A DNA stretch of 58,771 bases. It comes from Halomonas sp. (GTDB taxonomy: Bacteria; Pseudomonadota; Gammaproteobacteria; Pseudomonadales; Halomonadaceae). The stretch lies in NCBI RefSeq assembly GCF_020832045.1, contig NZ_JAFIFK010000079.1, positions 1 through 58,771 of the forward strand, read 5' to 3'. The notes beneath the pieces were generated by a model. The model saw nothing but the letters and a program-made list of their open reading frames with translations. It did not search any database and had not been told where the DNA came from. Positions 38,636 to 46,770 of the stretch are shown piece by piece (positions within the stretch are counted from its first letter, which is position 1; each line of letters opens with the position of its first letter). The position numbers and the translations under genes are program-made.

Positions 38636-38664
38636 ATGGTACTGATTCCCCTTGCCTTCGTCAA
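38636..38664 (-). promoter_or_regulatory. Promoter of tRNA-Ala/tRNA-Glu unit
   Basis: On the minus strand TTGACG (38664-38659) and TACCAT (38641-38636) are 17 bases apart. A GC-rich discriminator (ACGTCCCGTC) follows, typical of stringently controlled stable-RNA promoters. tRNA-Ala begins 24 bases beyond the -10. Confidence 0.65.
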
Positions 38665-38811
38665 GCGGAAAACACCAACTCCCTGCTGCGCTCGATATTC
38701 TGACCGCCGGCGGTGCTCGCTATCCTCATGTAGCAGGCTACACTCCGGGAGCTGCGCTCCGGCGGCGATCAGCCTATCTTCGCTCGCGACGGAAATAGGC
38801 GCTTTCCGTAT

Positions 38812-40293
38812 TTATTGGAGTTCGCGGTACTCCTTCTCGAAGCGCTTGGCTTGTTTCTTGGAAACTCCACCAAGCACTTCGATGGCATGACGCAGCCGCG
38901 CACGTGTCACATCGGAGCCGAGAATCGCCATGGCGTCCATGACCGAGGTGCTGGCCGCGGAACCGGTAATGGCGATGAAGACAGGCGCCAGGAAGTCCTT
39001 CATTTTGAGCTCGAAGTGGCCGGTCAGTGCCTTGACCTCGTCGAGCAGCGCCTCCTTGTTCCAGGCCGACACCGCCTCGAAGCGCCAGACCAGGAACTGG
39101 AGCAGCCTGACCAGATCTTCACGCTCCAGCTTAACACCCTCGAAGTCCTGCTCACGCACATCAGGAACACCGCTGAAAAAATGACCGGCCAGCGGGGCCA
39201 CTTGGGAAAGGGTTTCCACCCTGGTGCGCACCTGAGGCAGAATCTGGCCCACGTATTCCTCATTGAACGCCCACTGCATCAACGCCTTGAGGAAGGCTTG
39301 GTCGTCGAGCTCCTCGCGGATATAGAGCCCGTTGAGCCAAGTCAGCTTTTCCAGGTCGAAAACCGGCCCGCCCAGCGATACCCGCTGGATGTCGAATTGA
39401 GCCATCATCTCGTCAAGGCTGAACTTTTCGCGCTCATCCGGCATCGACCAACCCATACGCCCCAGGTAGTTGATCACCGCCTGAGGCAGGAAGCCCATGC
39501 GCTTGTAGTAATTGATGGAGGTGGGGTTCTTGCGCTTGGAAAGCTTCGACTTGTCGGGGTTGCGCAGCAGTGGCATATGGCACAAGGCGGGCATTTCCCA
39601 GCCGAAATACTCATATAGCAGCTGATGCTTGGGCGCGGAGTTGATCCACTCTTCACCGCGTAATACATGGGTAATACCCATGAGATGATCGTCCACCACA
39701 TTGGCTAGGTGGTACGTGGGCATGCCATCCGACTTCAACAACACCTGCGCATCGACCTGAGCCCAATCGACCTCGATAGCCCCACGCAGCATGTCGTCAA
39801 TGACACAGGTTCCGCTGCTGGGCACCTTCATGCGCACCACGTACGGCCAACCTTCACGCTCTCGCCGCGCCACCTCATCCTGCGGCAGTGCCAGATCACT
39901 GGGCTTGAGCGCCAGATGCATGCCGGACGCCTTGCGCGCCTCTCTAAGCTCATCCAGCTCTTCGCTGGTGCGGTAGCATTTGAAGGCATGACCGGTTTCG
40001 ATCAGCTGGCGAGCGTACTCGGCATAGATATCGCCCCGCTCGCTCTGGCGATAGGGACCATGCGGCCCTCCAACATCTGGGCCCTCATCCCACTCCAGCC
40101 CCAACCAGCGCAGCGAATCGAGGATCATTTGCTCCGACTCGAGAGTGGAGCGTACGCGATCGGTATCTTCGATACGCAGAATGAACTGTCCACCGTGCTG
40201 CCTCGCAAAGCAGAGATTGAACAGCGCAATGTAGGCGGTACCTACGTGGGGATCGCCGGTCGGTGACGGCGCAATGCGAGTACGTACAGTCAT
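38812..40293 (-). CDS. gltX: Glutamyl-tRNA synthetase
   Basis: A 493-residue class I synthetase charging tRNA-Glu. The HIGH-like signature is in [33 protein letters not shown] follows, and the KMSKS-like loop reads KLSKRKN. The start at 40293 ([10 protein letters not shown]) has an AAGGA ribosome site, whereas the ATG at 40308 has none. Its substrate tRNA-Glu is encoded 300 bases downstream on the same strand. Confidence 0.96.
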   Translation of the reverse strand: MTVRTRIAPSPTGDPHVGTAYIALFNLCFARQHGGQFILRIEDTDRVRSTLESEQMILDSLRWLGLEWDEGPDVGGPHGPYRQSERGDIYAEYARQLIETGHAFKCYRTSEELDELREARKASGMHLALKPSDLALPQDEVARREREGWPYVVRMKVPSSGTCVIDDMLRGAIEVDWAQVDAQVLLKSDGMPTYHLANVVDDHLMGITHVLRGEEWINSAPKHQLLYEYFGWEMPALCHMPLLRNPDKSKLSKRKNPTSINYYKRMGFLPQAVINYLGRMGWSMPDEREKFSLDEMMAQFDIQRVSLGGPVFDLEKLTWLNGLYIREELDDQAFLKALMQWAFNEEYVGQILPQVRTRVETLSQVAPLAGHFFSGVPDVREQDFEGVKLEREDLVRLLQFLVWRFEAVSAWNKEALLDEVKALTGHFELKMKDFLAPVFIAITGSAASTSVMDAMAILGSDVTRARLRHAIEVLGGVSKKQAKRFEKEYRELQ

Positions 40294-40460
40294 GTCGTCC
40301 TTATCCATTAGGAGAAGCGTATCGCGGCATTATACGCACCTGGATCGGCGCGGGCAGCCGCACCAGCCCTCCGACACGCCTCCTCACAAGCATCTCGATG
40401 AGAAAAAGCCTGAGGATTACGCTTCTAAAGCTTCTTCCTTATAGTGTGCTTAGCGTTGAA

Positions 40461-40484
40461 GTGTTAAATTTGCACAGTTAACAC
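40461..40484. promoter_or_regulatory. Inverted repeat upstream of XRE regulator
   Basis: GTGTTAA (40461-40467) and TTAACAC (40478-40484) are perfect 7-bp arms around a 10-base centre, 55 bases before the regulator start codon. Size and position fit an operator, perhaps for autoregulation. Confidence 0.5.
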
Positions 40485-40538
40485 AGATCATTGACTATCA
40501 TTCCCCTTTAGTTCACCCAACGTCGTCAGGTTGATGAA

Positions 40539-41135
40539 ATGGATTCACTGGGCAATAGAATCAAGAGCTTAAGAGTGCAGGCCAATCTCAACAAAGCCGC
40601 ACTGGCAAGGAAGGTCGGCGTTTCGGATGTCACGATCTCCTATTGGGAGTCGGGTGCAATCAAGCAGATCGGGCACGAGCGACTGGTCGCACTAGCCGAC
40701 GCCCTAGCTTGCTCACTAGGACAGCTGCTCGAAGGTGAAACGCAAACCACACCATCCCCTCTTTTTCTTCGCTGCAAACCCCCGGCGCCATGGCAGGCAC
40801 CCAATGCAAACCGTTTCACGCTGTTCAAAGAAGATTTCGCTGGTGTGAAATGGCAAGGTGAGTGCTATCTGGTCACTCCCGCCCCGGGTGAGCGCTTCGA
40901 CTATCTAGAAAGTGGCGATCTGGCAGCCTTTGGCCCAACGGAGAGTTGCGACCAGCCGGGGCGCTACCTGATCGAGGGTGCAGGTGGGCTGTATATCGGT
41001 CAGCTCGAGCACGGTGAAAGCGGAGAGCTGCTATGTCGTAACGGCCATGAGCCCTCGGCATTACCGGCCCCTCTGGATGCCAGCGAAAGGGTGGTGGGAA
41101 GGTTATTGGCGCGCTGGAGAATGGAGAGCGCCTGA
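40539..41135 (+). CDS. XRE-family HTH transcriptional regulator
   Basis: A 198-residue protein. Residues 1-65 are a Cro/C1-type helix-turn-helix (RIKSLRVQANLNKAALARKV, then VSDVTISYWESGAIKQI). The C-terminal region (about 80-190) is of the size of a LexA/S24-like sensory domain but no Ser-Lys protease dyad can be identified. Such proteins are common prophage-type or stress regulators. The gene is divergent from gltX and has a perfect inverted repeat upstream. Confidence 0.8.
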   Translation: MDSLGNRIKSLRVQANLNKAALARKVGVSDVTISYWESGAIKQIGHERLVALADALACSLGQLLEGETQTTPSPLFLRCKPPAPWQAPNANRFTLFKEDFAGVKWQGECYLVTPAPGERFDYLESGDLAAFGPTESCDQPGRYLIEGAGGLYIGQLEHGESGELLCRNGHEPSALPAPLDASERVVGRLLARWRMESA

Positions 41136-41149
41136 GGGGCGCCACTCGC

Positions 41150-41731
41150 TCACTCCACTTCAAGCACCTCTACCTGATCGGCTGCCCGGCGAGGTTCGCT
41201 GCCGATCAGGTAGCGTCGCGAATAGCTCGCCACCTGCCCCAGGCCATGCCGCGTACCCCGAACCAGTTCACCTTCCAGGTGTTCCCCTTGATCGCCGATT
41301 CGCTCACGTACGCTGGGCGGTTGAACACTGGATTCCACCAGGTTGGCGGTGATGGTATAACCGCCATCCGGCAAGCCGCTACCCGGCCCGAACGGCCCGA
41401 CGGCAAAACGCCCCGCCGAAACTGCCGTACGCGACTGCCAGCGCACACCGCTCAGTTCGCGCTCCACCACCACCAACAGGTGTGTGTCGTCAGGTAGGTT
41501 GGTCTCCCCCTCGACCATCAGCCGGCGGTCGCTACGCAGTGTGGCAGATACCCTTATTTCCACCGTCAACGGCTCCACCTCAACCGGGTCTTCCGCAGGC
41601 TCCATGGCAACCTCGCTCGGCTGCTCGAGTTCAGCTTCCTCCTCGGCTGGTACGCCATTGCCATCCCCACCACAACCCGACAGCCACAGCGCAGCCAACA
41701 GCCCTGCGCAGGATCGACGCCATGCCTTCAT
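41150..41731 (-). CDS. Putative lipoprotein of unknown function
   Basis: A 193-residue protein with a lipoprotein signal peptide, MKAWRRSCAGLLAALWLSGC, ending in the lipobox L-S-G-C. A low-complexity acidic Glu/Pro stretch of about 35 residues follows, then a beta-rich domain (VEIRVSATLRSDRRLMVEGE). The start at 41731 has a CAGGAG ribosome site. The globular part resembles the type of domain found in secreted beta-sandwich proteins, but I do not recognise the family. Confidence 0.7.
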   Translation of the reverse strand: MKAWRRSCAGLLAALWLSGCGGDGNGVPAEEEAELEQPSEVAMEPAEDPVEVEPLTVEIRVSATLRSDRRLMVEGETNLPDDTHLLVVVERELSGVRWQSRTAVSAGRFAVGPFGPGSGLPDGGYTITANLVESSVQPPSVRERIGDQGEHLEGELVRGTRHGLGQVASYSRRYLIGSEPRRAADQVEVLEVE

Positions 41732-41819
41732 GCCTATCTCCTGACCTAACATTGCTCCCCTAGCCTAACACCCGACAAGCTGACAAGTCCTGCTCTCGGC
41801 GCCCTGGGCTTGGGCAAAG

Positions 41820-42419
41820 TCAATCGACAAGAGTGGCAAAAAAGAGTTCGTGCTGCCAAGGTTCATATGGCAAGCAGGCGGTCGCCTGTTCACCATGCTG
41901 AACTAGTCTCGCTGCAATCACCGAACACTCGGCGCGTGAAAAGAACGGACCCAGCGATATCTCCTTCTCACCCTCCATCTCACTGCCAACGAGGTTGAAG
42001 CGAAACAGAACGTTTCGGTTAGCGCCGCCTTCTCCCAACCGATGATAATGGGACGCCACCATTTCGCCCGCTTCAAAGAGCACACGACAGACCGCTTCAC
42101 GCCTTGCTTTTAGCGCGGCTGCATTTTCGATATCGACCTGTTCAGAATCCTCCGGCTCACAATATTTCTCAAACAGCTCCAAAAAACCAGAAGTCTGCTG
42201 AATGAAATATTCGTTCAACGTGTATTGCTCGGCGGCGTAGTTAAAATAATCCCAACCCGCCCCCTCATTATCTTTTGTTATTCCCTTGGCCTTTTCAATG
42301 GTAACAAGCTGGAACTTCAGCGTAAGCAGAAGCCAGCCCAGAAAAAGCAGAAACAAGACAAAATAAAACGCGTTACCATTGTAGATTTTCCGCGACCCAC
42401 TTCCTCGTGATTTATTCAT
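41820..42419 (-). CDS. Single-span membrane protein, paralogue 1 (unknown family)
   Basis: A 199-residue protein with one N-terminal membrane helix (about 16-38, FYFVLFLLFLGWLLLTL) and a soluble domain that would be periplasmic if the basic N terminus stays inside. The C-terminal 45 residues (LGPFFSRAECSVIAARL, then a GEQATACLPYEPW block) match the neighbouring gene at 42530-43141, as does a middle C-x-V-A-G-x-MV-RL pattern. Two conserved cysteines could form a disulfide. The ribosome site GGAGGGGATA supports the start. It is AT-richer than the core genes; no known function. Confidence 0.7.
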   Translation of the reverse strand: MNKSRGSGSRKIYNGNAFYFVLFLLFLGWLLLTLKFQLVTIEKAKGITKDNEGAGWDYFNYAAEQYTLNEYFIQQTSGFLELFEKYCEPEDSEQVDIENAAALKARREAVCRVLFEAGEMVASHYHRLGEGGANRNVLFRFNLVGSEMEGEKEISLGPFFSRAECSVIAARLVQHGEQATACLPYEPWQHELFFATLVD

Positions 42420-42471
42420 TATCCCCTCCTTGCGCAGCAGGCCAGAGAAGCCAGGAGTCTCGGGCGGGCCA

Positions 42472-42487
42472 CCGGCCGTCAGGCCGG
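42472..42487 (-). other. Hairpin between the two paralogous genes
   Basis: CCGGCC and GGCCGG pair perfectly around a four-base loop, about 45 bases after the stop of the upstream paralogue. There is no T-tract, so it may only attenuate. Confidence 0.4.
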
Positions 42488-42529
42488 CAGCCGAAACACA
42501 CCGAATCCATGGCGCGACAGCTGAGTCTG

Positions 42530-43141
42530 TCAGTTTCGGTCGGCTACCAAAGCAGCGTTATAATGCTCGTTCGAGTAGCGGCCATAGGGTTCGCAATTCG
42601 ATGCATGCTCACCCAGCCGGAGTAGGCGGTCGGTAATCTCGACACATTCTGCCTGTGTCAGAAAAGGCCCGATCAGCTGCTGTCTACCCATGGCATGCAG
42701 CGTGAATTCGTGCAGCTCAGGGTAGAACCCGGCCCAGCCATTCAGCCGATCGACATAAGTGTCGACCATACCCGCCGCATCGGTGAAGACCTCACACAAG
42801 GATTCATAGCGCAATACCTCCTCTGTGCGGAGCCCCTGCTCGCTTTCCGCATCGAAAAAATCGGTCAACAAACAATAGTATTTTTGTTTATCGAGGATGC
42901 TTAGCGTACGGAAAAAAATTCCCTCATCCAGCCGCATGAGTTCAGCTGCGTTTTGGGAGTATGATGCCTTTATTTTTTCATATTTTATTGTTTCTGGCTC
43001 ATTGCCCACAGCCATGTTGACGCTCAAGCCATGTGGCCAGAACAATATCCATGACATGAACGTCATGAACAGCACGACTGCGATACCGGGGCCCTTCTCG
43101 TCAAGGAATTTTGATCCTGCCTTCCAAGTTAGCTTGATCAT
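42530..43141 (-). CDS. Single-span membrane protein, paralogue 2 (unknown family)
   Basis: A 203-residue protein with one membrane helix (about 20-38, IAVVLFMTFMSWILFWPHG) and a soluble C-terminal domain. It shares with the next gene the blocks IGPFLTQAECVEITDRLLRL and GEHASNCEPYGRY, including two cysteines, so the pair arose by duplication. An AGGAGAAGAAGA ribosome site precedes the ATG. It lies immediately upstream of paralogue 1 on the same strand. I do not recognise the family; nothing catalytic is visible. Confidence 0.7.
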   Translation of the reverse strand: MIKLTWKAGSKFLDEKGPGIAVVLFMTFMSWILFWPHGLSVNMAVGNEPETIKYEKIKASYSQNAAELMRLDEGIFFRTLSILDKQKYYCLLTDFFDAESEQGLRTEEVLRYESLCEVFTDAAGMVDTYVDRLNGWAGFYPELHEFTLHAMGRQQLIGPFLTQAECVEITDRLLRLGEHASNCEPYGRYSNEHYNAALVADRN

Positions 43142-43510
43142 TCTTCTTCTCCTGCGTCACTTTCCCAAGTGAACAACGTCGCTAGTCTTGATCGAACTCC
43201 TTCATGCTATTGTCATGCTTATTCAGTGCTGACCAGGCAGCCGATCTCAGCTGGGAGCCAGGCGGGCCGCCTGTGCTGCTGGCAGCCCCTCGCGCCGGCA
43301 AGCAGGCGCTAATCATTGTAATTAGGCAGCTACGCAGGGCCGACCTTCATGCCGAGCCCAGCTCGAGCGCTGTACACAGTGCCACCAAGGCCGAAGAAGC
43401 GAATTAACTCAGGTTAACGTTTTGCATGCTATTTTTTCATTTGCTTACCAACAGCGTAAGCCCATAGCCTAACCACGCTCAGCGTGCGTAGCCACCAAGC
43501 GACGACAAAC
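43142..43510. other. Intergenic stretch, no gene seen
   Basis: I see no convincing gene, tRNA or sRNA of the GGA type here. A few GC-rich hairpin-prone segments lie around 43250-43330, and an interrupted palindrome GCTTAC/GTAAGC lies near 43452-43470. The promoter of the paralogue pair is presumably near 43142-43220. Confidence 0.4.
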
Positions 43511-43650
43511 CAAAAGAAAACCCGGCGCATGCCGGGCTCCAATCATTGCTTCCTTTCCAGCTCACCATGACCTGCCTGTCATGCATCCTTGGCGTCAGCG
43601 GGCTTCCCTCCCGGCGCTCCCTGATCCCCGCCTCCTTGCGAGATACTCGT
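43511..43650 (-). ncRNA. CsrB/RsmZ-like GGA-repeat sRNA, copy 1
   Basis: On the minus strand this segment holds about eight GGA motifs. Several sit in hairpin loops: CGC-AAGGAG-GCG and CGGG-AGGGAAG-CCCG. It ends in a strong intrinsic terminator, a 6-bp CCCGGC/GCCGGG stem (extended by AG) followed by TTTTCTTTT (43520-43512). The final GGAAAGGAAGC block is shared with copies 4 and 5 (44.3 kb region excepted). This is the architecture of sRNAs that sequester CsrA/RsmA. The 5' end is estimated; no open frame with a ribosome site explains it. Confidence 0.65.
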
Positions 43651-43741
43651 CAGGCTAGTAGCGCGAAAACCTGAAGGCTAATGGTTAGAATTCATCGCCC
43701 TCCGGTGAGCGCAAAGCCCACGTCAATCAGAGCCAGATACC

Positions 43742-43900
43742 AGAAGCACCCGACCGGGGCCGGGCTTAGTGCTCCTGGCTCATGCCACAGGCATCCTGCC
43801 CGTGCGTCCTTGGTTAAACAGCCATCCTGGCGCCTTCTTCCTGCGGAACCATCCTTGGTTCATCGAGCATAGTCTGGCAGGCTTTGCCCTCCGCCAATAG
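43742..43900 (-). ncRNA. CsrB/RsmZ-like GGA-repeat sRNA, copy 2
   Basis: The minus strand shows three perfect short hairpins with AGGA in the loop: AACC-AAGGAT-GGTT, GCC-AGGAT-GGC and GGC-AGGAT-GCC. Further AAGGA and CAGGA motifs lie between them. The 3' end is a weaker, bulged GC hairpin (43742-43769) without a clear T-tract, so the end is less certain than in the other copies, and read-through from copy 3 upstream is possible. CsrA prefers exactly such ANGGA loops. Confidence 0.55.
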
Positions 43901-43985
43901 CGAACATCGGCGGCTCTGCCTGTACGAGATTGACGATAGAGGATGTAATACCTCACTCGGGGCTCCTCTGACAGGGAACTCCAAG

Positions 43986-44021
43986 CAATTGAAAGTAAAA
44001 AGACAATTGAAAGTAAAAAGA
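43986..44021. repeat. 18-bp tandem repeat, two units
   Basis: CAATTGAAAGTAAAAAGA occurs twice head to tail (43986-44003 and 44004-44021). It directly follows the terminator of sRNA copy 3 when read on the minus strand and is strongly A-rich on the plus strand. Confidence 0.9.
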
Positions 44022-44160
44022 AAAAAGCAGCCCCCACACCAAGCAGTGCGGGGGCTGTCATGCTGCTTCTCTAGCAGATGGTGCTTGAGGAACTCCCTGG
44101 CCACATGACATCCTGTCGCGTTAGGCCTTCCCTGTTCCCTTGCCGGGCTTCCTGCCCTTC
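44021..44160 (-). ncRNA. CsrB/RsmZ-like GGA-repeat sRNA, copy 3
   Basis: The minus strand begins with GGGC-AGGAA-GCCC, continues with AAGGGA and GGGAAGG motifs, and has GAC-AGGAT-GTC, whose core ACAGGATGT matches the in vitro CsrA consensus. The 3' end is an 11-bp stem (44029-44056) followed by TTTTTT. One base pair is a G-T wobble only when read on the minus strand, which supports that direction of transcription. A GCTGAGAAGT sequence just upstream resembles the -10 region of copies 4 and 5. Confidence 0.7.
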
Positions 44161-44260
44161 GTACACTTCTCAGCTTAGCCAAGCATAAGCGGCTTTCAAG
44201 AAAACTTAGGCAACAAAAGGTTTCCTAATGTAGCGGCATGCCCCGCCGAAACCATAACGC

Positions 44261-44391
44261 AAAACCCGGCCAAAAGGCCGGGCTATATCTGCGCATCCCT
44301 TCTTCTTTCTCAAGCTTCCTGCTTGAGCATCCATGGCAACGTGAGCCTTCCATGTCTCGATCTTCCTTGCCGGGCTTTCCCTGCCCGAGAG
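44261..44391 (-). ncRNA. CsrB/RsmZ-like GGA-repeat sRNA, copy 4
   Basis: The minus strand carries GGGC-AGGGAAA-GCCC, AAGGA, two TGGA motifs and a perfect 7-bp hairpin CTCAAGC-AGGAA-GCTTGAG, then AAGGGATGCG. It ends in AGCCCGGCC-TTTT-GGCCGGGTTTT (44284-44261). Upstream lie GCTGTCAAAGT, aligned with GCTGTCATAGT of copy 5, and an 18-bp GacA-box-like site at 44446-44463. All of this marks a complete transcription unit of the CsrB/RsmZ type. Confidence 0.75.
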
Positions 44392-44445
44392 GCACACTTT
44401 GACAGCTTACCGCTACGCTTAGCCTTAACCTGAGCTAAGGAATTG

Positions 44446-44463
44446 CGTAAGAGATTACCGACA
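44446..44463 (-). promoter_or_regulatory. GacA/UvrY-box-like site of sRNA copy 4
   Basis: On the minus strand TGTCGGTAATCTCTTACG fits the TGTAAG-N6-CTTACA pattern of GacA/UvrY sites, with mismatches mainly in the left arm. It is 42-45 bases upstream of the proposed -10, the same spacing as for copy 5. Confidence 0.6.
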
Positions 44464-44670
44464 AGTCAGCAACGATTAGCCATGATTCAAGCCATTCCAA
44501 GCACCATATTTCAGAAGAAAGTGATGCTAAACAGCCATGTCCATGCGACAACGCTAAGAGGCATTTAATATGACCTTTATAAAAATATCGTAGCTATTTT
44601 TTCCCCAGAACCATCACAAAGCTAACTTCCATTAGCAATTGCCTGTTGCCTGAGCCAGGCACTCCCGAGA

Positions 44671-44690
44671 TACTGTATATAACGACAGTT
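44671..44690 (+). promoter_or_regulatory. LexA box of umuDC
   Basis: TACTGTATATAACGACAGTT matches the LexA consensus with the invariant CTGT-N8-ACAG. It lies 18 bases before the umuD start codon, so LexA binding would block transcription until DNA damage. Confidence 0.88.
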
Positions 44691-44707
44691 ATCGTGAGGA
44701 GCCGCCC

Positions 44708-45148
44708 ATGCCATCAGAGAGTCTCATTCCAGCACGCCCTGCCCCGGCACCGCTGGCCCTTCCCTTCCCCCTCGCCTTGGGCCGCGCCGGACTCGCCGGC
44801 TTTCCCAGCCCGGCTCAGGACTACGAGGGCCGCACCCTGGACCTCAACGAGCGGTTCATCAAGCACCCCTCCTCCACGTTCTTCCTTGCAGTCACGGGCG
44901 ACAGCATGGTCAAGCTGGGCATTCGTGAGAAGGATACCCTCATCGTCGATCGCTCCGTCGACCCCCGCCCCGGCCATATCATCGTCGCCATGGTCGAGGG
45001 CGAGATTACGATCAAACGCTACGAACTGCGAGACGGGGTGCCGTGTCTCTGTTCCGGCAACCCGCACTACGCTCCTATTCCGCTCCTCGACCTCGAATGC
45101 CAGGTTTGGGGCGTGGTGCGCGCGGTCATCCACGAGTACGCCGTATGA
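44708..45148 (+). CDS. umuD: UmuD-like translesion polymerase accessory protein
   Basis: A 146-residue S24-family protein. The self-cleavage site is Ala30-Gly31 in LAGFPSPAQDY, the catalytic serine is Ser66 in TGDSM and the lysine Lys103 in TIKRY; their 37-residue spacing equals that of E. coli UmuD. RecA-stimulated cleavage gives UmuD', which joins UmuC to form polymerase V. The gene has a GTGAGGA ribosome site and a LexA box. Its stop overlaps the umuC start. Confidence 0.92.
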   Translation: MPSESLIPARPAPAPLALPFPLALGRAGLAGFPSPAQDYEGRTLDLNERFIKHPSSTFFLAVTGDSMVKLGIREKDTLIVDRSVDPRPGHIIVAMVEGEITIKRYELRDGVPCLCSGNPHYAPIPLLDLECQVWGVVRAVIHEYAV

Positions 45149-46431
45149 GCATGATCGGCCTGGTGGACTGCAATACCTTCTACGTGAGCTGCGAGCGCGT
45201 CTTTCAGCCCCGGCTGCGCGGCCTTCCGGTGGGCGTGATGTCGAACAATGACGGCTGCGTGATCGCGCTCTCAAACGAGCTGAAGGCGCTTGGCATCACC
45301 ATGGGCACGCCAGCGTCCGAGATCCAGCATCTGGTGCGACAGCGGCGCATCCATCTCCTTTCGAGCAACTACGAACTCTACGGCGACATGAGCCAACGGG
45401 TGCAGTCCGTTCTCGAGGAGTTCGCCCCAGCCGTAGAGCCCTACTCCATCGACGAGATGTTCGTGCGCTTCGATGGCTTCGAGCACGCCCAGTTGCTCGC
45501 GCATGCGCACCAGCTTTATCACAAGGTGCGCCAGTACACCGGCATCCCCGTCTGTGTGGGCGTTGCCGCCACCCGCACACTGGCAAAGCTGGCCAACCGT
45601 GCGGCGAAGAAGATGCCCGCCTACGGTGGTGTGTGCGTACTGCCCCCCGGCAGCCTGGAAACCCAGGGGCTTCTGAAGAGGATCGAGCTGGGTGACGTTT
45701 GGGGCGTGGGGCGGCGGCTGGTCGAGCGGCTGGCGGTGCTGGGTCTCAAGAGCGCCTGGGACCTCGCCCAGGCCGACCCGAAGCGTATTCGCCGCCAGTT
45801 CGGTGTCACCCTTGAACGCACCGTCCTGGAGCTGCGGGGCATCCCCTGTATCGAGATGAACGACGTCGACGAAGCCCGCCAGCGCATCATGACCAGTCGC
45901 AGCTTCGGTAAGCTCACCGACGATCTGGGCGAGATCCGCGAAGCGATACGTCAGCACGGACAGCGCAGCGCCGAGAGACTGCGCCGCCAGAGCAGCCTCG
46001 CTCGCGCCGTGCTGGTTTTCCTCAAGACCAACCCGTTCAGAAACGACCTGCCCCAGTACTTGCCAAGCCTAGTGATCGAGCTGCCCCGCCCCACCGACGA
46101 CAGCCGTGAGATCCTCAGCGCCGCCGGCCTCGCCCTGCAGCGTATCTACCGCAAGGGCTATCTCTATCAGAAAGGGGGGGTGATGCTGCTGGACCTGATC
46201 GATGCCGAACGACAGCAGCTCTCGCTGCTCGACACGCCCCAGAGCGACGCCGAACGCCAACGCAGCCAGCGGCTGATGAACGTGATGGACCAACTCAACG
46301 GCAGAATGGGGCGCGGTACTATCAAGCTCGGCACCCCCAGCCCAGGGGCGGCGTGGCACCTGCGCTGCGCCCACCTCACCAACCGCTACTCGACCCGCTG
46401 GGACGAACTGCTCAAAGCGCAAGCCCTATAA
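45145..46431 (+). CDS. umuC: UmuC-like Y-family DNA polymerase
   Basis: A 428-residue catalytic subunit of polymerase V. It opens MSMIGLVDCNTFYVSCERVFQPRL with the metal-binding Asp, has SNNDGCVIALS, the YSIDEMF palm motif, and a helix-hairpin-helix region GDVWGVGRRLVERL. The start at 45145 overlaps the umuD stop (ATGA). It bypasses lesions during the SOS response. umuDC is inserted in the middle of the GGA-repeat sRNA array and its stop codon abuts the terminator of copy 5. Confidence 0.94.
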   Translation: MSMIGLVDCNTFYVSCERVFQPRLRGLPVGVMSNNDGCVIALSNELKALGITMGTPASEIQHLVRQRRIHLLSSNYELYGDMSQRVQSVLEEFAPAVEPYSIDEMFVRFDGFEHAQLLAHAHQLYHKVRQYTGIPVCVGVAATRTLAKLANRAAKKMPAYGGVCVLPPGSLETQGLLKRIELGDVWGVGRRLVERLAVLGLKSAWDLAQADPKRIRRQFGVTLERTVLELRGIPCIEMNDVDEARQRIMTSRSFGKLTDDLGEIREAIRQHGQRSAERLRRQSSLARAVLVFLKTNPFRNDLPQYLPSLVIELPRPTDDSREILSAAGLALQRIYRKGYLYQKGGVMLLDLIDAERQQLSLLDTPQSDAERQRSQRLMNVMDQLNGRMGRGTIKLGTPSPGAAWHLRCAHLTNRYSTRWDELLKAQAL

Positions 46432-46432
46432 A

Positions 46433-46562
46433 CGCGAAAGCCCGGCCGTGAGGCCGGGCTGGATCTTCGCTTCCTTTCCACTACCTCAAGCGTCCTGCCT
46501 GAGCGTCCTTGGTCATGAGTCTCCCTGACTCGGTCTTCCCTGAAGGGCCTCCTTGCCCGATG
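46433..46562 (-). ncRNA. CsrB/RsmZ-like GGA-repeat sRNA, copy 5
   Basis: The minus strand reads as a run of GGA hairpins: GGGC-AAGGAG-GCCC, GAGTC-AGGGA-GACTC, and CTCAGGC-AGGAC-GCTTGAG, with AAGGAC and GGAAAGGAAGCG between them. It ends in AGCCCGGCC-TCAC-GGCCGGGCT then TTTCG. The 3' half is nearly identical to copy 6. A candidate -10 CATAGT lies about 7 bases before the 5' end and a GacA-box-like site at 46618-46635. This is the clearest member of the family. Confidence 0.8.
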
Positions 46563-46617
46563 GGGCTACTATGACAGCCATAGGGGGAGCCGTGTATTAA
46601 CCTAAGACACCACGAGC

Positions 46618-46635
46618 TGTAAGAGATCGCCGACA
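46618..46635 (-). promoter_or_regulatory. GacA/UvrY-box-like site of sRNA copy 5
   Basis: On the minus strand TGTCGGCGATCTCTTACA has the TGT-N3-N6-CTTACA layout and 18-bp length of GacA/UvrY boxes, with two mismatches in the left arm. Its centre is about 65 bases upstream of the inferred start of copy 5, the usual distance for rsm genes. Confidence 0.65.
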
Positions 46636-46770
46636 GGCAGTGTAAGCGGAACGCCTAAGCCGGCTTAGACGAGGCGACACGCCGCCTCCTGAATCCATGC
46701 GTGGGGATGCGCCACAGCCAAGGCCGTTCTGCACTATGCTCGATAGTGATTGGCTTCAATGGAGGGCAAC

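Noticed and set aside
43681..44182. Several short open frames in the sRNA region
   Set aside because: They lack ribosome sites and are better explained as chance frames through GGA-repeat RNAs and their terminators.
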